From contig CP136063.1 of the NCBI GenBank assembly GCA_032622095.1, positions 213,733,982 to 213,797,981 of the forward strand: 64,000 bases of DNA, in the 5' to 3' direction. Within the stretch, counting starts at the first letter, position 1; the number at the start of each line of letters is the position of its first letter. The notes beneath the pieces are model-generated. The model saw only the letters and a list, made by a program, of their open reading frames with translations. It did no database searches and had not been told where the DNA came from. The position numbers and the translations under genes are program-made. This DNA comes from Siphonodentalium dalli (Eukaryota; Mollusca; Scaphopoda; Gadilida; Siphonodentaliidae). Shown in pieces: positions 21,601-34,869 of the stretch.

Positions 21601-24600
21601 AATTGTTATGATGATGGTGGGTCCTACTGAATTGTTATGATGATGGTGGGTCCTACTGAATTGTTATGATCATGGTGGGTCCTACTGAACGTCTATATTT
21701 TGCTGGTGGGTCCTACTGAATTGTTATGATGATGGTGGGTCCTACTGAATTGCTATGGTGCTGGTGGATCGTACTGAACTGTTATGATGATGGTGGGTCC
21801 TACTGCATTGTTATGATGATGGCGGGTCCTACTGAATTGTTATGATGATGGTGGGTCCTACTGAATTGTTATGATGATGGTGGGTCCTACTGAATTGTTA
21901 TGATGATGGTGGGTCCTACTGAATTGTTATGATGATGGTGGGTCCTACTGAATTGTTATGATGATGGTGGGTCATACTGAACGTCTATGTTTTGCTGGTG
22001 GGTCCTACTGAATTGTTATGATGATGGTGGGTCCTACTGAATTGTTATGATGATGGTGGGTCCTACTGAATTGTTATGATGATGGTGGGTCCTACTGAAC
22101 GTCTATGTTTGGCTGGTGGGTCCTACTGAATTGTTATGATGATGGTGGGTCCTACTGAATTGTTATGATGACGGTGGGTCCTACTGAATTGTTATAATGA
22201 TGGTGGGTCCTACTGAATTGTTATGATGATGGTGGGTCCTACTGAATTGTTATGATGATGGTGGGTCCTACTGAATTGTTATGATGATGGTGGGTCCTAC
22301 TGAACGTCTATGTTTGGCTGGTGGGTCCTACTGAATTGTTATGATGATGGTGGGTCCTACTGAATTGTTATGATGACGGTGGGTCCTACTGAATTGTTAT
22401 AATGATGGTGGGTCCTACTGAATTGTTATGATGATGGTGGGTCCTACTGAATTGTTATGATAATGGTGGGTCCTACTGAATTGTTATGATGATGGTGGGT
22501 CCTACTGAACGTCTATGTTTGGCTGGTGGGTCCTACTGAATTGTTATGATGATGGTGGGTCCTACTGAATTGTTATGATGACGGTGGGTCCTACTGAATT
22601 GTTATAATGATGGTGGGTCCTACTGAACTGTTATGATGATGATGGGTCCTACTGAATTGGTATGATGATGATGGGTCCTACTGAACTGTTATGATGATGG
22701 TGGGTCATACTGAACGTCTATGTTTTGCTGGTGGGTCCTACTGAATTGTTATGATGACGGTGGGTCATACTGAACGTCTATGTTTTGCTGGTGGGTCCTA
22801 CTGAATTGTTATGATGATGGTTGGTCCTACTGAATTGTTATGATGATGGTGGGTCCTACTGAATTGTTATGATGATGGTGGGTCCTACTGAATTGTTATA
22901 ATGATGGTGGGTCCTACTGAATTGTTATGATGATGGTGGGTCCTACTGAATTGTTATGATGATGGTGGGTCCTACTGAATTGTTATGATGATGGTGGGTC
23001 CTACTGAACGTCTATGTTTGGCTGGTGGGTCCTACTGAATTGTTATGATGATGGTGGGTCCTACTGAATTGTTATGACGATGGTGGGTCCTACTGAACGT
23101 CTATATTTTGCTGGTGGGTCCTACTGAATTGTTATGATGATGGTGGGTCCTACTGAATTGTTATGATGGTGGGTCCTACTGAATTGTTATGATCATGGTG
23201 GGTCCTACTGAACGTCTATATTTTGCTGGTGGGTCCTACTGAATTGTTATGATGATTGTGGGTCCTACTGAATTGTTATGATGGTGGGTCCTACTGAATT
23301 GTTATGATGATGATGGGTCCTACTGAATTGTTATGATGATGGTGGGTCCTACTGAATTGTTATGATGATGGTGGGTCCTACTGAATTGTTATGATGATGG
23401 TGGGTCCTACTGAATTGTTATGATGATGGTGGGTCCTACTGAATTGTTATGATGATGGTGGGTCATACTGAATTGTTATGATGATGATGGGTTCTACTGA
23501 ATTGTTATGATGATGGTGGGTCCTACTGAATTGTTATGATGATGGTGGGTCCTACTGAATTGTTATGATGATGGTGGGTCCTACTGAATTGTTATGATGA
23601 TGGTGGGTCCTACTGAATTGTTACGATGATGATGGGTCCTACTGAATTGTTATGATGATGGTGGGTCCTACTGAACGTCTATGTTTTTCTGGTGGGTCCT
23701 ACTGAATTGTTATGATGATGGTGGGTCCTACTGAATTGTTATGATGATGGTGGGTCCTACTGAATTGTTATGATGATGGTGGGTCCTACTGAACGTCTAT
23801 GTTTGGCTGGTGTGTCCTACTGAATTGTTATGATGATGGTGGGTCCTACTGAATTGTTATGATGATGGTGGGTCCTACTGAATTGTTATGATGATGGTGG
23901 GTCCTACTGAATTGTTATGATGATGGTGGGTCCTACTGAACGTCTATATTTTGCCGGTGGGTCCTACTGAATGGTTATGATGGCGGTGGGTCATACTGAA
24001 CGTCTATGTTTTGCTGGTGGGTCCTACTGAATTGTTATGATGATGGTGGGTCCTACTGAATTGTTATGATGATGGTGGGTCCTACTGAACGTCTATATCT
24101 TGCTGGTGGGTCCTACTGAATTGTTATGATGATGGTGGGTCCTACTGAATTGTTATGATGATGGTGGGTCCTACTGAATTGTTATGATCATGGTGGGTCC
24201 TACTGAACGTCTATATTTTGCTGGTGGGTCCTACTGAATTGTTATGATGATGGTGGGTCCTACTGAATTGCTATGGTGCTGGTGGATCGTACTGAACTGT
24301 TATGATGATGGTGGGTCCTACTGCATTGTTATGATGATGGCGGGTCCTACTGAATTGTTATGATGATGGTGGGTCCTACTGAATTGTTATGATGATGGTG
24401 GGTCCTACTGAATTGTTATGATGATGGTGGGTCCTACTGAATTGTTATGATGATGGTGGGTCCTACTGAATTGTTATGATGATGGTGGGTCATACTGAAC
24501 GTCTATGTTTTGCTGGTGGATCCTACTGAATTGTTATGATGATGGTGGGTCCTACTGAATTGTTATGATGATGGTGGGTCCTACTGAATTGTTATGATGA

Positions 24601-27600
24601 TGGTGGGTCCTACTGAACGTCTATGTTTGGCTGGTGGGTCCTACTGAATTGTTATGATGATGGTGGGTCCTACTGAATTGTTATGATGACGGTGGGTCCT
24701 ACTGAATTGTTATAATGATGGTGGGTCCTACTGAATTGTTATGATGATGGTGGGTCCTACTGAATTGTTATGATGATGGTGGGTCCTACTGAATTGTTAT
24801 GATGATGGTGGGTCCTACTGAACGTCTATGTTTGGCTGGTGGGTCCTACTGAATTGTTATGATGATGGTGGGTCCTACTGAATTGTTATGATGACGGTGG
24901 GTCCTACTGAATTGTTATAATGATGGTGGGTCCTACTGAATTGTTATGATGATGGTGGGTCCTACTGAATTGTTATGATAATGGTGGGTCCTACTGAATT
25001 GTTATGATGATGGTGGGTCCTACTGAACGTCTATGTTTGGCTGGTGGGTCCTACTGAATTGTTATGATGATGGTGGGTCCTACTGAATTGTTATGATGAC
25101 GGTGGGTCCTACTGAATTGTTATAATGATGGTGGGTCCTACTGAACTGTTATGATGATGATGGGTCCTACTGAATTGGTATGATGATGATGGGTCCTACT
25201 GAACTGTTATGATGATGGTGGGTCATACTGAACGTCTATGTTTTGCTGGTGGGTCCTACTGAATTGTTATGATGACGGTGGGTCATACTGAACGTCTATG
25301 TTTTGCTGGTGGGTCCTACTGAATTGTTATGATGATGGTTGGTCCTACTGAATTGTTATGATGATGGTGGGTCCTACTGAATTGTTATGATGATGGTGGG
25401 TCCTACTGAATTGTTATAATGATGGTGGGTCCTACTGAATTGTTATGATGATGATGGGTCCTACTGAACTGTTATGATGATGGTGGGTCCTACTGAACTG
25501 TTATGATGATGGTGGGTCCAACTGAACTTCTATGTTGATGGTGGGTCCTACTGAATTGTTATGATGATGGTGGGTCCTACTGAATTGTTATGAAGATGGT
25601 GGGTCCTACTGAATTGTTATGATGCTGGTGGGTCCTACTGAATTGTTATGATGATGGTGGGTCCTACTGAACTGTTATGATGATGATGGGTCCTACTGAA
25701 TTGGTATGATGATGATGGGTCCTACTGAACTGTTATGATGATGGTGGGTCCTACTGAATTGTTATGAAGATGATGGGTCCTACTGAATTGTTATGATGAT
25801 GGTGGGTCCTACTGAATTGCTATGGTGCCGGTGGGTCCTACTGAATTGTTATGATGATGGTGGGTCCTACTGAATTGCTATGGTGCTGGTGGGTCGTACT
25901 GAACTGTTATGATGATGGTGGGTCCTACTGAATTGTTATGATGATGGTGGGTCCTACTGAATTGTTATGATGATGGTGGGTCCTACTGAATTGTTATGAT
26001 GATGATGGGTCCTACTGAACTGTTTTGATGATGGTGGGTCCTACTGAACTGTTATGATGATGGTGGGTCCTACTGAATTGGTATGATGATGGTGGGTCCT
26101 ACTGAATTGTTATGATGATGGTGGGTCCTACTGAATTGTTATGATGATGGTGGGTCCTACTGAATTGTTATGATGCTGATGGGTCCTACTGAATTGTTAT
26201 GATGATGGTGGGTCCTACTGAACTGTTATGATGATGATGGGTCCTACTGAATTGGTAAGATGATGATGGGTCCTACTGAACTGTTATGATGATGGTGGGT
26301 CCTACTGAATTGTTATGATGATGATGGGTCCTACTGAATTGTTATGATGATGGTGGGTCCTACTGAATTGCTATGGTGCCGGTGGGTCCTACTGAATTGT
26401 TATGATGATGGTGGGTCCTACTGAATTGCTATGGTGCTGGTGGGTCGTACTGAACTGTTATGATGATGGTGGGTCCAACTGCATTGTTATGATGATGGTG
26501 GGTCCTACTGAATTGTTATGATGATGGTGGGTCCTACTGAATTGTTATGATGATGGTGGGTCCTACTGAATTGTTATGATGATGGTGGGTCCTACTGAAT
26601 TGTTATGATGATGGTGGGTCCTACTGAACGTCTATGTTTTGCTGGTGGGTCCTACTGAATTGTTATGATGATGGTGGGTCCTACTGAATTGTTATGATGA
26701 TGGTGGGTCCTACTGAATTGTTATGATGATGGTGGGTCCTACTGAACGTCTATGTTTGGCTGGTGGGTCCTACTGAATTGTTATGATGATGGTGGGTCCT
26801 ACTGAATTGTTATGACGATGGTGGGTCCTACTGAACGTCTATATTTTGCTGGTGGGTCCTACTGAATTGTTATGATGATGGTGGGTCCTACTGAATTGTT
26901 ATGATGATGGTGGGTCCTACTGAATTGTTATGATCATGGTGGGTCCTACTGAACGTCTATATTTTGCTGGTGGGTCCTACTGAATTGTTATGATGATGGT
27001 GGGTCCTACTGAATTGTTATGATGGTGGGTCCTACTGAATTGTTATGATGATGATGGGTCCTACTGAATTGTTATGATGATGGTGGGTCCTACTGAATTG
27101 TTATGATGATGGTGGGTCCTACTGAATTGTTATGATGATGGTGGGTCCTACTGAATTGTTATGATGATGGTGGGTCCTACTGAATTGTTATGATGATGGT
27201 GGGTCCTACTGAATTGTTATGATGATGATGGGTCCTACTGAATTGTTATGATGATGATGGGTCCTACTGAATTGTTATGATGATGGTGGGTCCTACTGAA
27301 TTGTTATGATGATGGTGGGTCCTACTGAATTGTTATGATGATGGTCGGTCCTACTGAATTGTTATGATGATGGTGGGTCCTACTGAATTGTTACGATGAT
27401 GATGGGTCCTACTGAACGTCTATGTTTTTCTGGTGGGTCCTACTGAATTGTTATGATGATGGTGGGTCCTACTGAATTGTTATGATGATGGTGGGTCCTA
27501 CTGAATTGTTATGATGATGGTGGGTCCTACTGAACGTCTATGTTTGGCTGGTGTGTCCTACTGAATTGTTATGATGATGGTGGGTCCTACTGAATTGTTA

Positions 27601-30600
27601 TGATGATGGTGGGTCCTACTGAATTGTTATGATGATGGTGGGTCCTACTGAATTGTTATGATGATGGTGGGTCCTACTGAACGTCTATGTTTTGCTGGTG
27701 GGTCCTACTGAATTGTTATGATGATGGCGGGTCCTACTGAATTGTTATGATGATGGTGGGTCCTACTGAATTGTTATGATGATGGTGGGTCCTACTGAAT
27801 TGTTATGATGATGGTGGGTCCTACTGAATTGTTATGATGATGGTGGGTCCTACTGAATTGTTATGATCATGGTGGGTCCTACTGAACGTCTATATTTTGC
27901 TGGTGGGTCCTACTGAATTGTTATGATGATGGTGGGTCCTACTGAATTGTTATGATGATGGTGGGTCCTACTGAATTGTTATGATGATGGTGGGTCCTAC
28001 TGAATTGTTATGATGATGGTGGGTCCTACTGAATTGTTATGATGATGGTGGGTCCTACTGAATTGTTATGATGATGGTGGGTCCTACTGAATTGTTAAGA
28101 TGATGGTGGGTCCTACTGAATTGTTATGATGATGATGGGTCCTACTGAATTGTTATGATGATGGTGGGTCCTACTGAATTGTTATGATGATGGTGGGTCC
28201 TACTGAATTGTTATGATGATGGTGGGTCCTACTGAATTGTTATGATGATGGTGGGTCCTACTGAATTGTTATGATGATGGTGGGTCCTACTGAATTGTTA
28301 TGATGATGGTGGGTCCTACTGAATTGTTATGATGATGGTGGGTCCTACTGAATTGTTATGATGATGGTGGGTCCTACTGAATTGTTATGATCATGGTGGG
28401 TCCTACTGAACGTCTATATTTTGCTGGAGGGTCCTACTGAATTGTTATGATGATGGTGGGTCCTACTGAATTGTTATGATGATGGTGGGTCCTACTGAAT
28501 TGTTATGATGATGGTGGGTCCTACTGAATTGTTATGATGATGGTGGGTCCTACTGAATTGTTATGATGATGATGGGTCCTACTGAATTGTTATGATGATG
28601 GTGGGTCCTACTGAACTGTTATGATAATGGTGGGTCCTACTGAATTGTTATGATGATGGTGGGTCCTACTGAATTGTTATGATCATGGTGGGTCCTACTG
28701 AACGTCTATATTTTGCTGGTGGGTCCTACTGAATTGTTATGATGATGGTGGGTCCTACTGAATTGTTATGATGATGGTGGGTCCTACTGAATTGTTATGA
28801 TGATGGTGGGTCCTACTGAATTGTTATGATGATGGTGGGTCCTACTGAATTGTTATGATGATGGTGGGTCCTACTGAATTGTTATGATGATGGTGGGTCC
28901 TACTGAATTGTTATGATGATGATGGGTCCTACTGAATTGTTATGATGATAGTCGGTCCTACTGAATTGTTATGATGATGGTGGGTCCTACTGAACTGTTA
29001 TGATGATGGTGGGTCCTACTGAATTGTTATGATGATGGTGGGTCCTACTGAACGTCTATGTTTTGCTGGTGGGTCCTACTGAATTGTTATGATGATGGTG
29101 GGTCCTACTGAATTGTTATGATGATGGTGGGTCCTACTGAATTGTTATGATGATGGTGGGTCCTACTGAATTGTTATGATGATGGTGGGTCCTACTGAAT
29201 TGTTATGATGATGGTGGGTCCTACTGAATTGTTATGATGATGGTGGGTCCTACTGAATTGTTATGATGATGGTGGGTCCGATTGAATTGTTATGATGATG
29301 GTGGGTCCTACTGAATTGTTATGATGATGGTGGATCCTACTGAATTGTTATGATGATGGTTGGTCCTACTGAATTGTTATGATGATGGTGGGTCCTACTG
29401 AATTGTTATGATGATGTGGGTCTTACTGAATTGTTATGATGATGGTGGGTCCTACTGAATTGTTATGATGATGGTGGGTCCTACTGAATTGTTATGATGA
29501 TGGTGGGTCCTACTGAATTGTTATGATGATGGTGGGTCCTACTGAATTGTTATGATGATGGTGGGTCCTACTGAATTGTTATGATGATGGTGGGTCCTAC
29601 TGAATTGTTATGATGATGGTGGGTCCTACTGAATTGTTATGATGATGGTGGGTCCTACTGAATTGTTATGATGATGGTGGGTCCTACTGAATTGTTATGA
29701 TGATGGTGGGTCCTACTGAATTGTTATGATGATGGTGGGTCCTACTGAATTGTTATGATGATGGTGGGTCCTACTGAATTGTTATGATGATGGTGGGTCC
29801 TACTGAATTGTTATGATGATGGTGGGTCCTACTGAATTGTTATGATGATGGTGGGTCCTACTGAATTGTTATGATGGTGGGTTCTACTGAATTGTTATGA
29901 TGATGGTGGGTCCTACTGAATTGTTATGATGATGGTGGGTCCTACTGAATTGTTATGATGATGGTGGGTCCTACTGAATTGTTATGATGATGGTGAGTCC
30001 TACTGAACGTCTATGTTTGGCTGGTGGGTCCTACTGAATTGTTATGATGATGGTGGGTCCTTCTGACTTGTTATGATGATGGTGGGTCCTACTGAATTGT
30101 TATGATGATGGTGGGTCCTACTGAACGTCTATGTTTGGCTGGTGGGTCCTACTGAATTGTTATGGTGCTGGTGGGTCGTACTGAACTGTTATGATGATGG
30201 TGGGTCCTACTGAATTGTTATGATGATGGTGGGTCCTACTGAATTGTTATGATGATGGTTGGTCCTACTGAATTGTTATGATGATCGTGGGTCCTACTGA
30301 ATTGTTATGATACTGGTGGGTCCTACTAAATTGTTATGATGATGGTGGGTCCTACTGAATTTTTATGATGATGGTGGGTCCTTCTGAATTGTTATGATGA
30401 TGGTGGGTCCTACTGAATTGTTATGATGATGGTGGGTCCTACTGAACGTCTATGTTTGGCTGGTGGGTCCTACTGAATTGTTATGGTGCTGGTGGGTCCT
30501 ACTGAATTGTTATGATGATGGTTGGTCCTACTGAATTGTTATGATGATGGTGGGTCCTTCTGAATTGTTATGATGCTGGTGGGTCCTACTGAATTGTTAT

Positions 30601-31275
30601 GATGATGGTGGGTCCTACTGAATTGTTATGATGATGGTGGGTCCTACTGAATTGTTATGATGATGGTGGGTCCTACTGAATTGTTATGATGATGGTGGTC
30701 CTACTGAATTGTTATGATGATGGTGGGTCCTACTGAATTGTTATGATGATGGTGGGTCCTACTGAATTGTTATGATGATGGTGGGTCCTACTGAATTGTT
30801 ATGATGATGGTGGGTCCTACTGAACTGCTATGTTGCTGGTGGGTCCTACTGAATTGTTATGATGATGGTGGGTCCTACTGAATTGTTATGATGATGGTGG
30901 GTCCTACTGAATTGTTATGATGATGGTGGGTCCTACTGAATTGTTATGATGATGGTGGGTCCTACTGAATTGTTATGATGATGGTGGGTCCTACTGAATT
31001 GTTATGATGATGGTGGGTCCTACTGAATTGTTATGATGATGGTGGGTCCTACTGAATTGTTATGATGATGGTGGGTCCTACTGAATTGTTATGATGATGG
31101 TGGGTCCTACTGAACTGCTATGTTGCTGGTGGGTCCTACTGAATTGTTATGATGATGGTGGGTCCTACTGAACTGCTATGTTGCTGGTGGGTCCTACTGA
31201 ATTGTTATGATGATGGTGGGTCCTACATAATTTCTATGATGCTGGCGGGTCCTACTGAATTGTTACGGTGATGGT
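12635..31275 (+). repeat. 18.6-kb satellite of a 29-bp unit, about 640 copies
   Basis: The unit is GGGTCCTACTGAATTGTTAT followed by GATGATGGT. Main variants change the middle (GAACTGTTATGATGATGATG, GAACTTCTATGTTGATGG) or the length: 26 bp with one GAT lost, or 31 bp with GAACGTCTATGTTTTGCTGG. All six frames are closed because TGA recurs and 29 is not a multiple of 3, so it is non-coding. The left third is mixed, the middle has a higher-order repeat, and the right end (about 29.4-31.1 kb) is almost uniform. Confidence 0.98.
17900..25430 (+). repeat. Higher-order repeat of about 2.52 kb, three copies within the satellite
   Basis: Rare variant units recur at fixed distance. CGTCTATATTTTGCCGG followed by GAATGGTTATGATGGCGG is found at 18904, 21423 and 23941. 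A GGGTTCTACT unit is found at about 18453, 20972 and 23490. Steps are 2519 and 2518 bp, the extra base being an added G near 20941. After about 25.43 kb the array returns to unit types seen at about 16.7-18.1 kb. Confidence 0.85.
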
Positions 31276-32262
31276 AGGCAAAGCGATGCTGTTAAGACAA
31301 AGTACTACCACTGTTTTATGTAAAGTATTTTATTTTCGCGGTGTTTGGCTGATTTGAACAAATCGAAGACAAGCTACTGATATGTATAAAGCATTTAAAA
31401 CATGCATAATGTAAACTATTTTAATAATGGCTTTATTGGTTGTCTGCAAAACGGTCATAATTGAGATGGATAGTCCTGTCGTTTGCTAACACTATAGCGC
31501 CAGCGTTATTAAAATATTAGAACATATAGATGTTCTTGAATGTTTCACACAAGCATTGGCTTTTGCTCAAATCGTCCAGACTAGCCAACACACCGCAAAA
31601 ATTACAACATTTCAAATAATAACTATTTTTCGTCTGTAGTGCGGTTGAACTAGATATGCGTTGACTCGAGTGGCATCAAAGATTGTGGATCAACTGGTTC
31701 AAATAAATTTAGTGCGTTGATGGTGAAGAGAACGGTGGTGCTTGATAATCGTCACTGTCACTTGACATGTGCATATCAAATTTGGATTGTTCCGCCGCAG
31801 CTATATGTTCATCAAGAGGTTTAATTGGCCTCGTTGAGACACGTGCCCGTATGTGGCACAGATGTGATACAGGTTATATATTTTTATTGGCGATTCTGTT
31901 TGTATCATATATATGGTCACATAGACATATAAAATATTTTTAAAGAAATAACACTTGATTCGAGTTAGTTTATGCAGTTATAACGAAAAAGTTTTAAACC
32001 AATTATACAACGCGCGCGTAGCGCATTATAGTAAATTTCTCTTCCAACTTTTCGGTTATAACTTATAACCTTAATCGAAACAAGCGCCATCTCTTATAAT
32101 TTAATCCGGCATTTCGCAGGAAAACCACCATAAGTAGAAAATATATATTAATAAAACGAGAGAGATTATTTCCGAAGAAAAAGACACATAAAGTTGAAAC
32201 AGACATGTGGGCTGTCACTCAGACCTCCAATTGATCAAGTGACATCAATTCATCGCTTTTGA
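31276..32262. other. Unique block between satellite and LINE; no gene recognised
   Basis: AT-rich, repeated in unit 2 at 33039-34189. A 30-bp palindrome with ATTGGCTAGTGACAA and TTGTCACCCAAT lies at about 32261-32291. The boundary with the LINE is not sharp, and the block may be an older insertion that replaced the LINE 5' part. Confidence 0.4.
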
Positions 32263-32343
32263 TTGGCTAGTGACAATTTGTCACCCAATAGAACGATGTG
32301 CGCACGCCTAATATGTTTCTATAATACTGAGTTGTTAGTTCAA

Positions 32344-32811
32344 TTTCATGGGGGTGGGGTCGCGATATTAGTTAGACATCATATCAAATACACCGTTATA
32401 AACACTTCCAAACTTTCAGATGAAATCATGGCAATAGAAATAACTATAAACAATAGGAAAACAGAAATCATTTCCCTATATATTCCGCCTTGCAAAACCC
32501 CTCCCCAACTAGATAGTTTCAAACACTTCACAGATACATACAATAATTGTATCTTCCTAGGAGAGCTTAATGCTAAACACATAGTGTACAAATGCAGCAA
32601 AACTAATTCACACGGAGACGCACTATTCAACATCGTTGAACACCAAGATATAGTCCTATTAAATAACAAAATTATCGCCACCCACCACAACATCAAATCA
32701 AAAACATGGGACATCCTTGACTCCGCACTAGCCACACCATCAATAGCAAAAACAATAAACAAATGCAAAATCGTCTTCGATGTAGGAAGCGATCACTACC
32801 CGGTTGAACTA
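32344..32811 (+). pseudogene. LINE endonuclease fragment (unit 1 copy)
   Basis: Open frame from 32263; homology starts at about 32344. Motifs of the APE-type endonuclease of Jockey-like LINEs: GGGVAILVRHHIKYTV, IISLYIPP, FLGELNAKH (usually a G-D-F-N-A block), and VGSDHYPVEL near the end. The N-terminal third of the domain is missing. The frame ends at the Helitron start at 32812 (actually 34739 in the undamaged unit). Differs from the second copy at a few residues (Thr/Ala, Glu/Ala, His/Tyr). Confidence 0.85.
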
Positions 32812-32910
32812 TCTATATTTGCGAATGTCTGTCTGTCTGTCTGTCTGTGTTCAATAGAAATTCACAGGGGACCATCTAGATGATGCCAAAGGGGTCTACT
32901 AGGAGTAGCT
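32812..32910 (+). mobile_element. Truncated Helitron head (99 bp)
   Basis: Starts TCTATATTTGCGAATG then GTCT repeats, identical to 34739 on. It is cut at 32910 by the tandem-duplication joint. Confidence 0.8.
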
Positions 32911-33038
32911 TATGATGATGGTGGGTCCTACTGAACTGCTATGTTGCTGGTGGGTCCTACTGAATTGTTATGATGATGGTGGGTCCTACATAATTTCTAT
33001 GATGCTGGCGGGTCCTACTGAATTGTTACGGTGATGGT
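32911..33038 (+). repeat. Four 29-bp satellite units carried along by the duplication
   Basis: Copies of the last units of the main array, including the unusual GGGTCCTACATAATTTCTAT unit, then the same junction to AGGCAAAGCGATG as at 31276. Confidence 0.9.
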
Positions 33039-33388
33039 AGGCAAAGCGATGCTGTTAAGACAAAGTACTACCACTGTTTTATGTAAAGTATTTTATTTTC
33101 GCGGTGTTTGGCTGATTTGAACAAATCGAAGACAAGCTACTGATATGTATAAAGCATTTAAAACATGCATAATGTAAACTATTTTAATAATGGCTTTATT
33201 GGTTGTCTGCAAAACGGTCATAATTGAGATGGATAGTCCTGTCGTTTGCTAACACTATAGCGCCAGCGTTATTAAAATATTAGAACATATAGATGTTCTT
33301 GAATGTTTCACACAAGCATTGGCTTTTGCTCAAATCGTCCAGACTAGCCAACACACCGCAAAAATTACAACATTTCAAATAATAACTA

Positions 33389-33551
33389 TACTGTTTTTAT
33401 TAACAATTATTATATTGCTTTTCCCTACCAGCAGCATAGCAAATTAATAGGACCAGTTAACCAGGGGTGATTAATAGGACCAGTTAACCAGGGGTGATTT
33501 CGGTGGGGGTCGACCAGTTAACCAGATGTGATTTCGGTGGGGGTCGACAGC
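33389..33551. repeat. 163-bp segment present only in unit 2, with short tandem repeats
   Basis: Contains two TAATAGGACCAGTTAACCAG copies and two TTTCGGTGGGGGTCGAC copies in a tandem layout. Either inserted in unit 2 or lost from unit 1. No clear terminal repeats. Confidence 0.7.
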
Positions 33552-34270
33552 ATTTTTCGTCTGTAGTGCGGTTGAACTAGATATGCGTTGACTCGAGTGG
33601 CATCAAAGATTGTGGATCAACTGGTTCAAATAAATTTAGTGCGTTGATGGTGAAGAGAACGGTGGTGCTTGATAATCGTCACTGTCACTTGACATGTGCA
33701 TATCAAATTTGGATTGTTCCGCCGCAGCTATATGTTCATCAAGAGGTTTAATTGGCCTCGTTGAGACACGTGCCCGTATGTGGCACAGATGTGATACAGG
33801 TTATATATTTTTATTGGCGATTCTGTTTGTATCATATATATGGTCACATAGACATATAAAATATTTTTAAAGAAATAACACTTGATTCGAGTTAGTTTAT
33901 GCAGTTATAACGAAAAAGTTTTAAACCAATTATACAACGCGCGCGTAGCGCATTATAGTAAATTTCTCTTCCAACTTTTCGGTTATAACTTATAACCTTA
34001 ATCGAAACAAGCGCCATCTCTTATAATTTAATCCGGCATTTCGCAGGAAAACCACCATAAGTAGAAAATATATATTAATAAAACGAGAGAGATTATTTCC
34101 GAAGAAAAAGACACATAAAGTTGAAACAGACATGTGGGCTGTCACTCAGACCTCCAATTGATCAAGTGACATCAATTCATCGCTTTTGATTGGCTAGTGA
34201 CAATTTGTCACCCAATAGAACGATGTGCGCACGCCTAATATGTTTCTATAATACTGAGTTGTTAGTTCAA

Positions 34271-34738
34271 TTTCATGGGGGTGGGGTCGCGATATTAGTT
34301 AGACATCATATCAAATACACCGTTATAAACACTTCCAAACTTTCAGATGAAATCATGGCAATAGAAATAGCTATAAACAATAGGAAAACAGCAATCATTT
34401 CCCTATATATTCCGCCTTGCAAAACCCCTCCCCAACTAGATAGTTTCAAACACTTCACAGATACATACAATAATTGTATCTTCCTAGGAGAGCTTAATGC
34501 TAAACACATAGTGTACAAATGCAGCAAAACTAATTCATACGGAGACGCACTATTCAACATCGTTGAACACCAAGATATAGTCCTATTAAATAACAAAATT
34601 ATCGCCACCCACCACAACATCAAATCAAAAACATGGGACATCCTTGACTCCGCACTAGCCACACCATCAATAGCAAAAACAATAAACAAATGCAAAATCG
34701 TCTTCGATGTAGGAAGCGATCACTACCCGGTTGAACTA
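34271..34738 (+). pseudogene. LINE endonuclease fragment (unit 2), 5' part of the nested LINE
   Basis: Same domain as 32344-32811. Here the frame can be followed across the Helitron: VGSDHYPVEL reads on, after removing 34739-37530, as YIINAKPQRNKAITRRNLKN without a stop. So this endonuclease and the RT copy starting at 37531 belong to one LINE insertion. The metal-binding position usually Asp in the GDFNA block is Glu (GELNAKH). Confidence 0.9.
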
Positions 34739-34869
34739 TCTATATTTGCGAATGTCTGTCTGTCTGTCTGTCTGTGTTCAATAGAAATTCACAGGGGACC
34801 ATCTAGATGATGCCAAAGGGGTCTACTAGGAGTAGCTTTTTACGAGAAAGATAATGGTCGGGGTTAGAA

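Larger units (their letters stand above)
31148..34837 (+). repeat. Direct tandem duplication, two units (31148-32910 and 32911-34837)
   Basis: Both units run from the last four 29-bp satellite units through a unique block and the LINE endonuclease into the Helitron head. The second unit starts abruptly after GGAGTAGCT at 32910, with satellite sequence. Unit 2 has 163 bp (33389-33551) that unit 1 lacks, including three copies of ACCAGTTAACCAG. Apart from that only a few substitutions are seen. Confidence 0.95.

Noticed and set aside
12635-31275. CRISPR-like array
   Set aside because: Direct repeats are contiguous with no unique spacers, and the context is eukaryotic.
32263-32343. N-terminal extension of the endonuclease frame
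   Set aside because: It starts from a TTG, has no resemblance to endonuclease sequence, and lies in the unique block next to the satellite.
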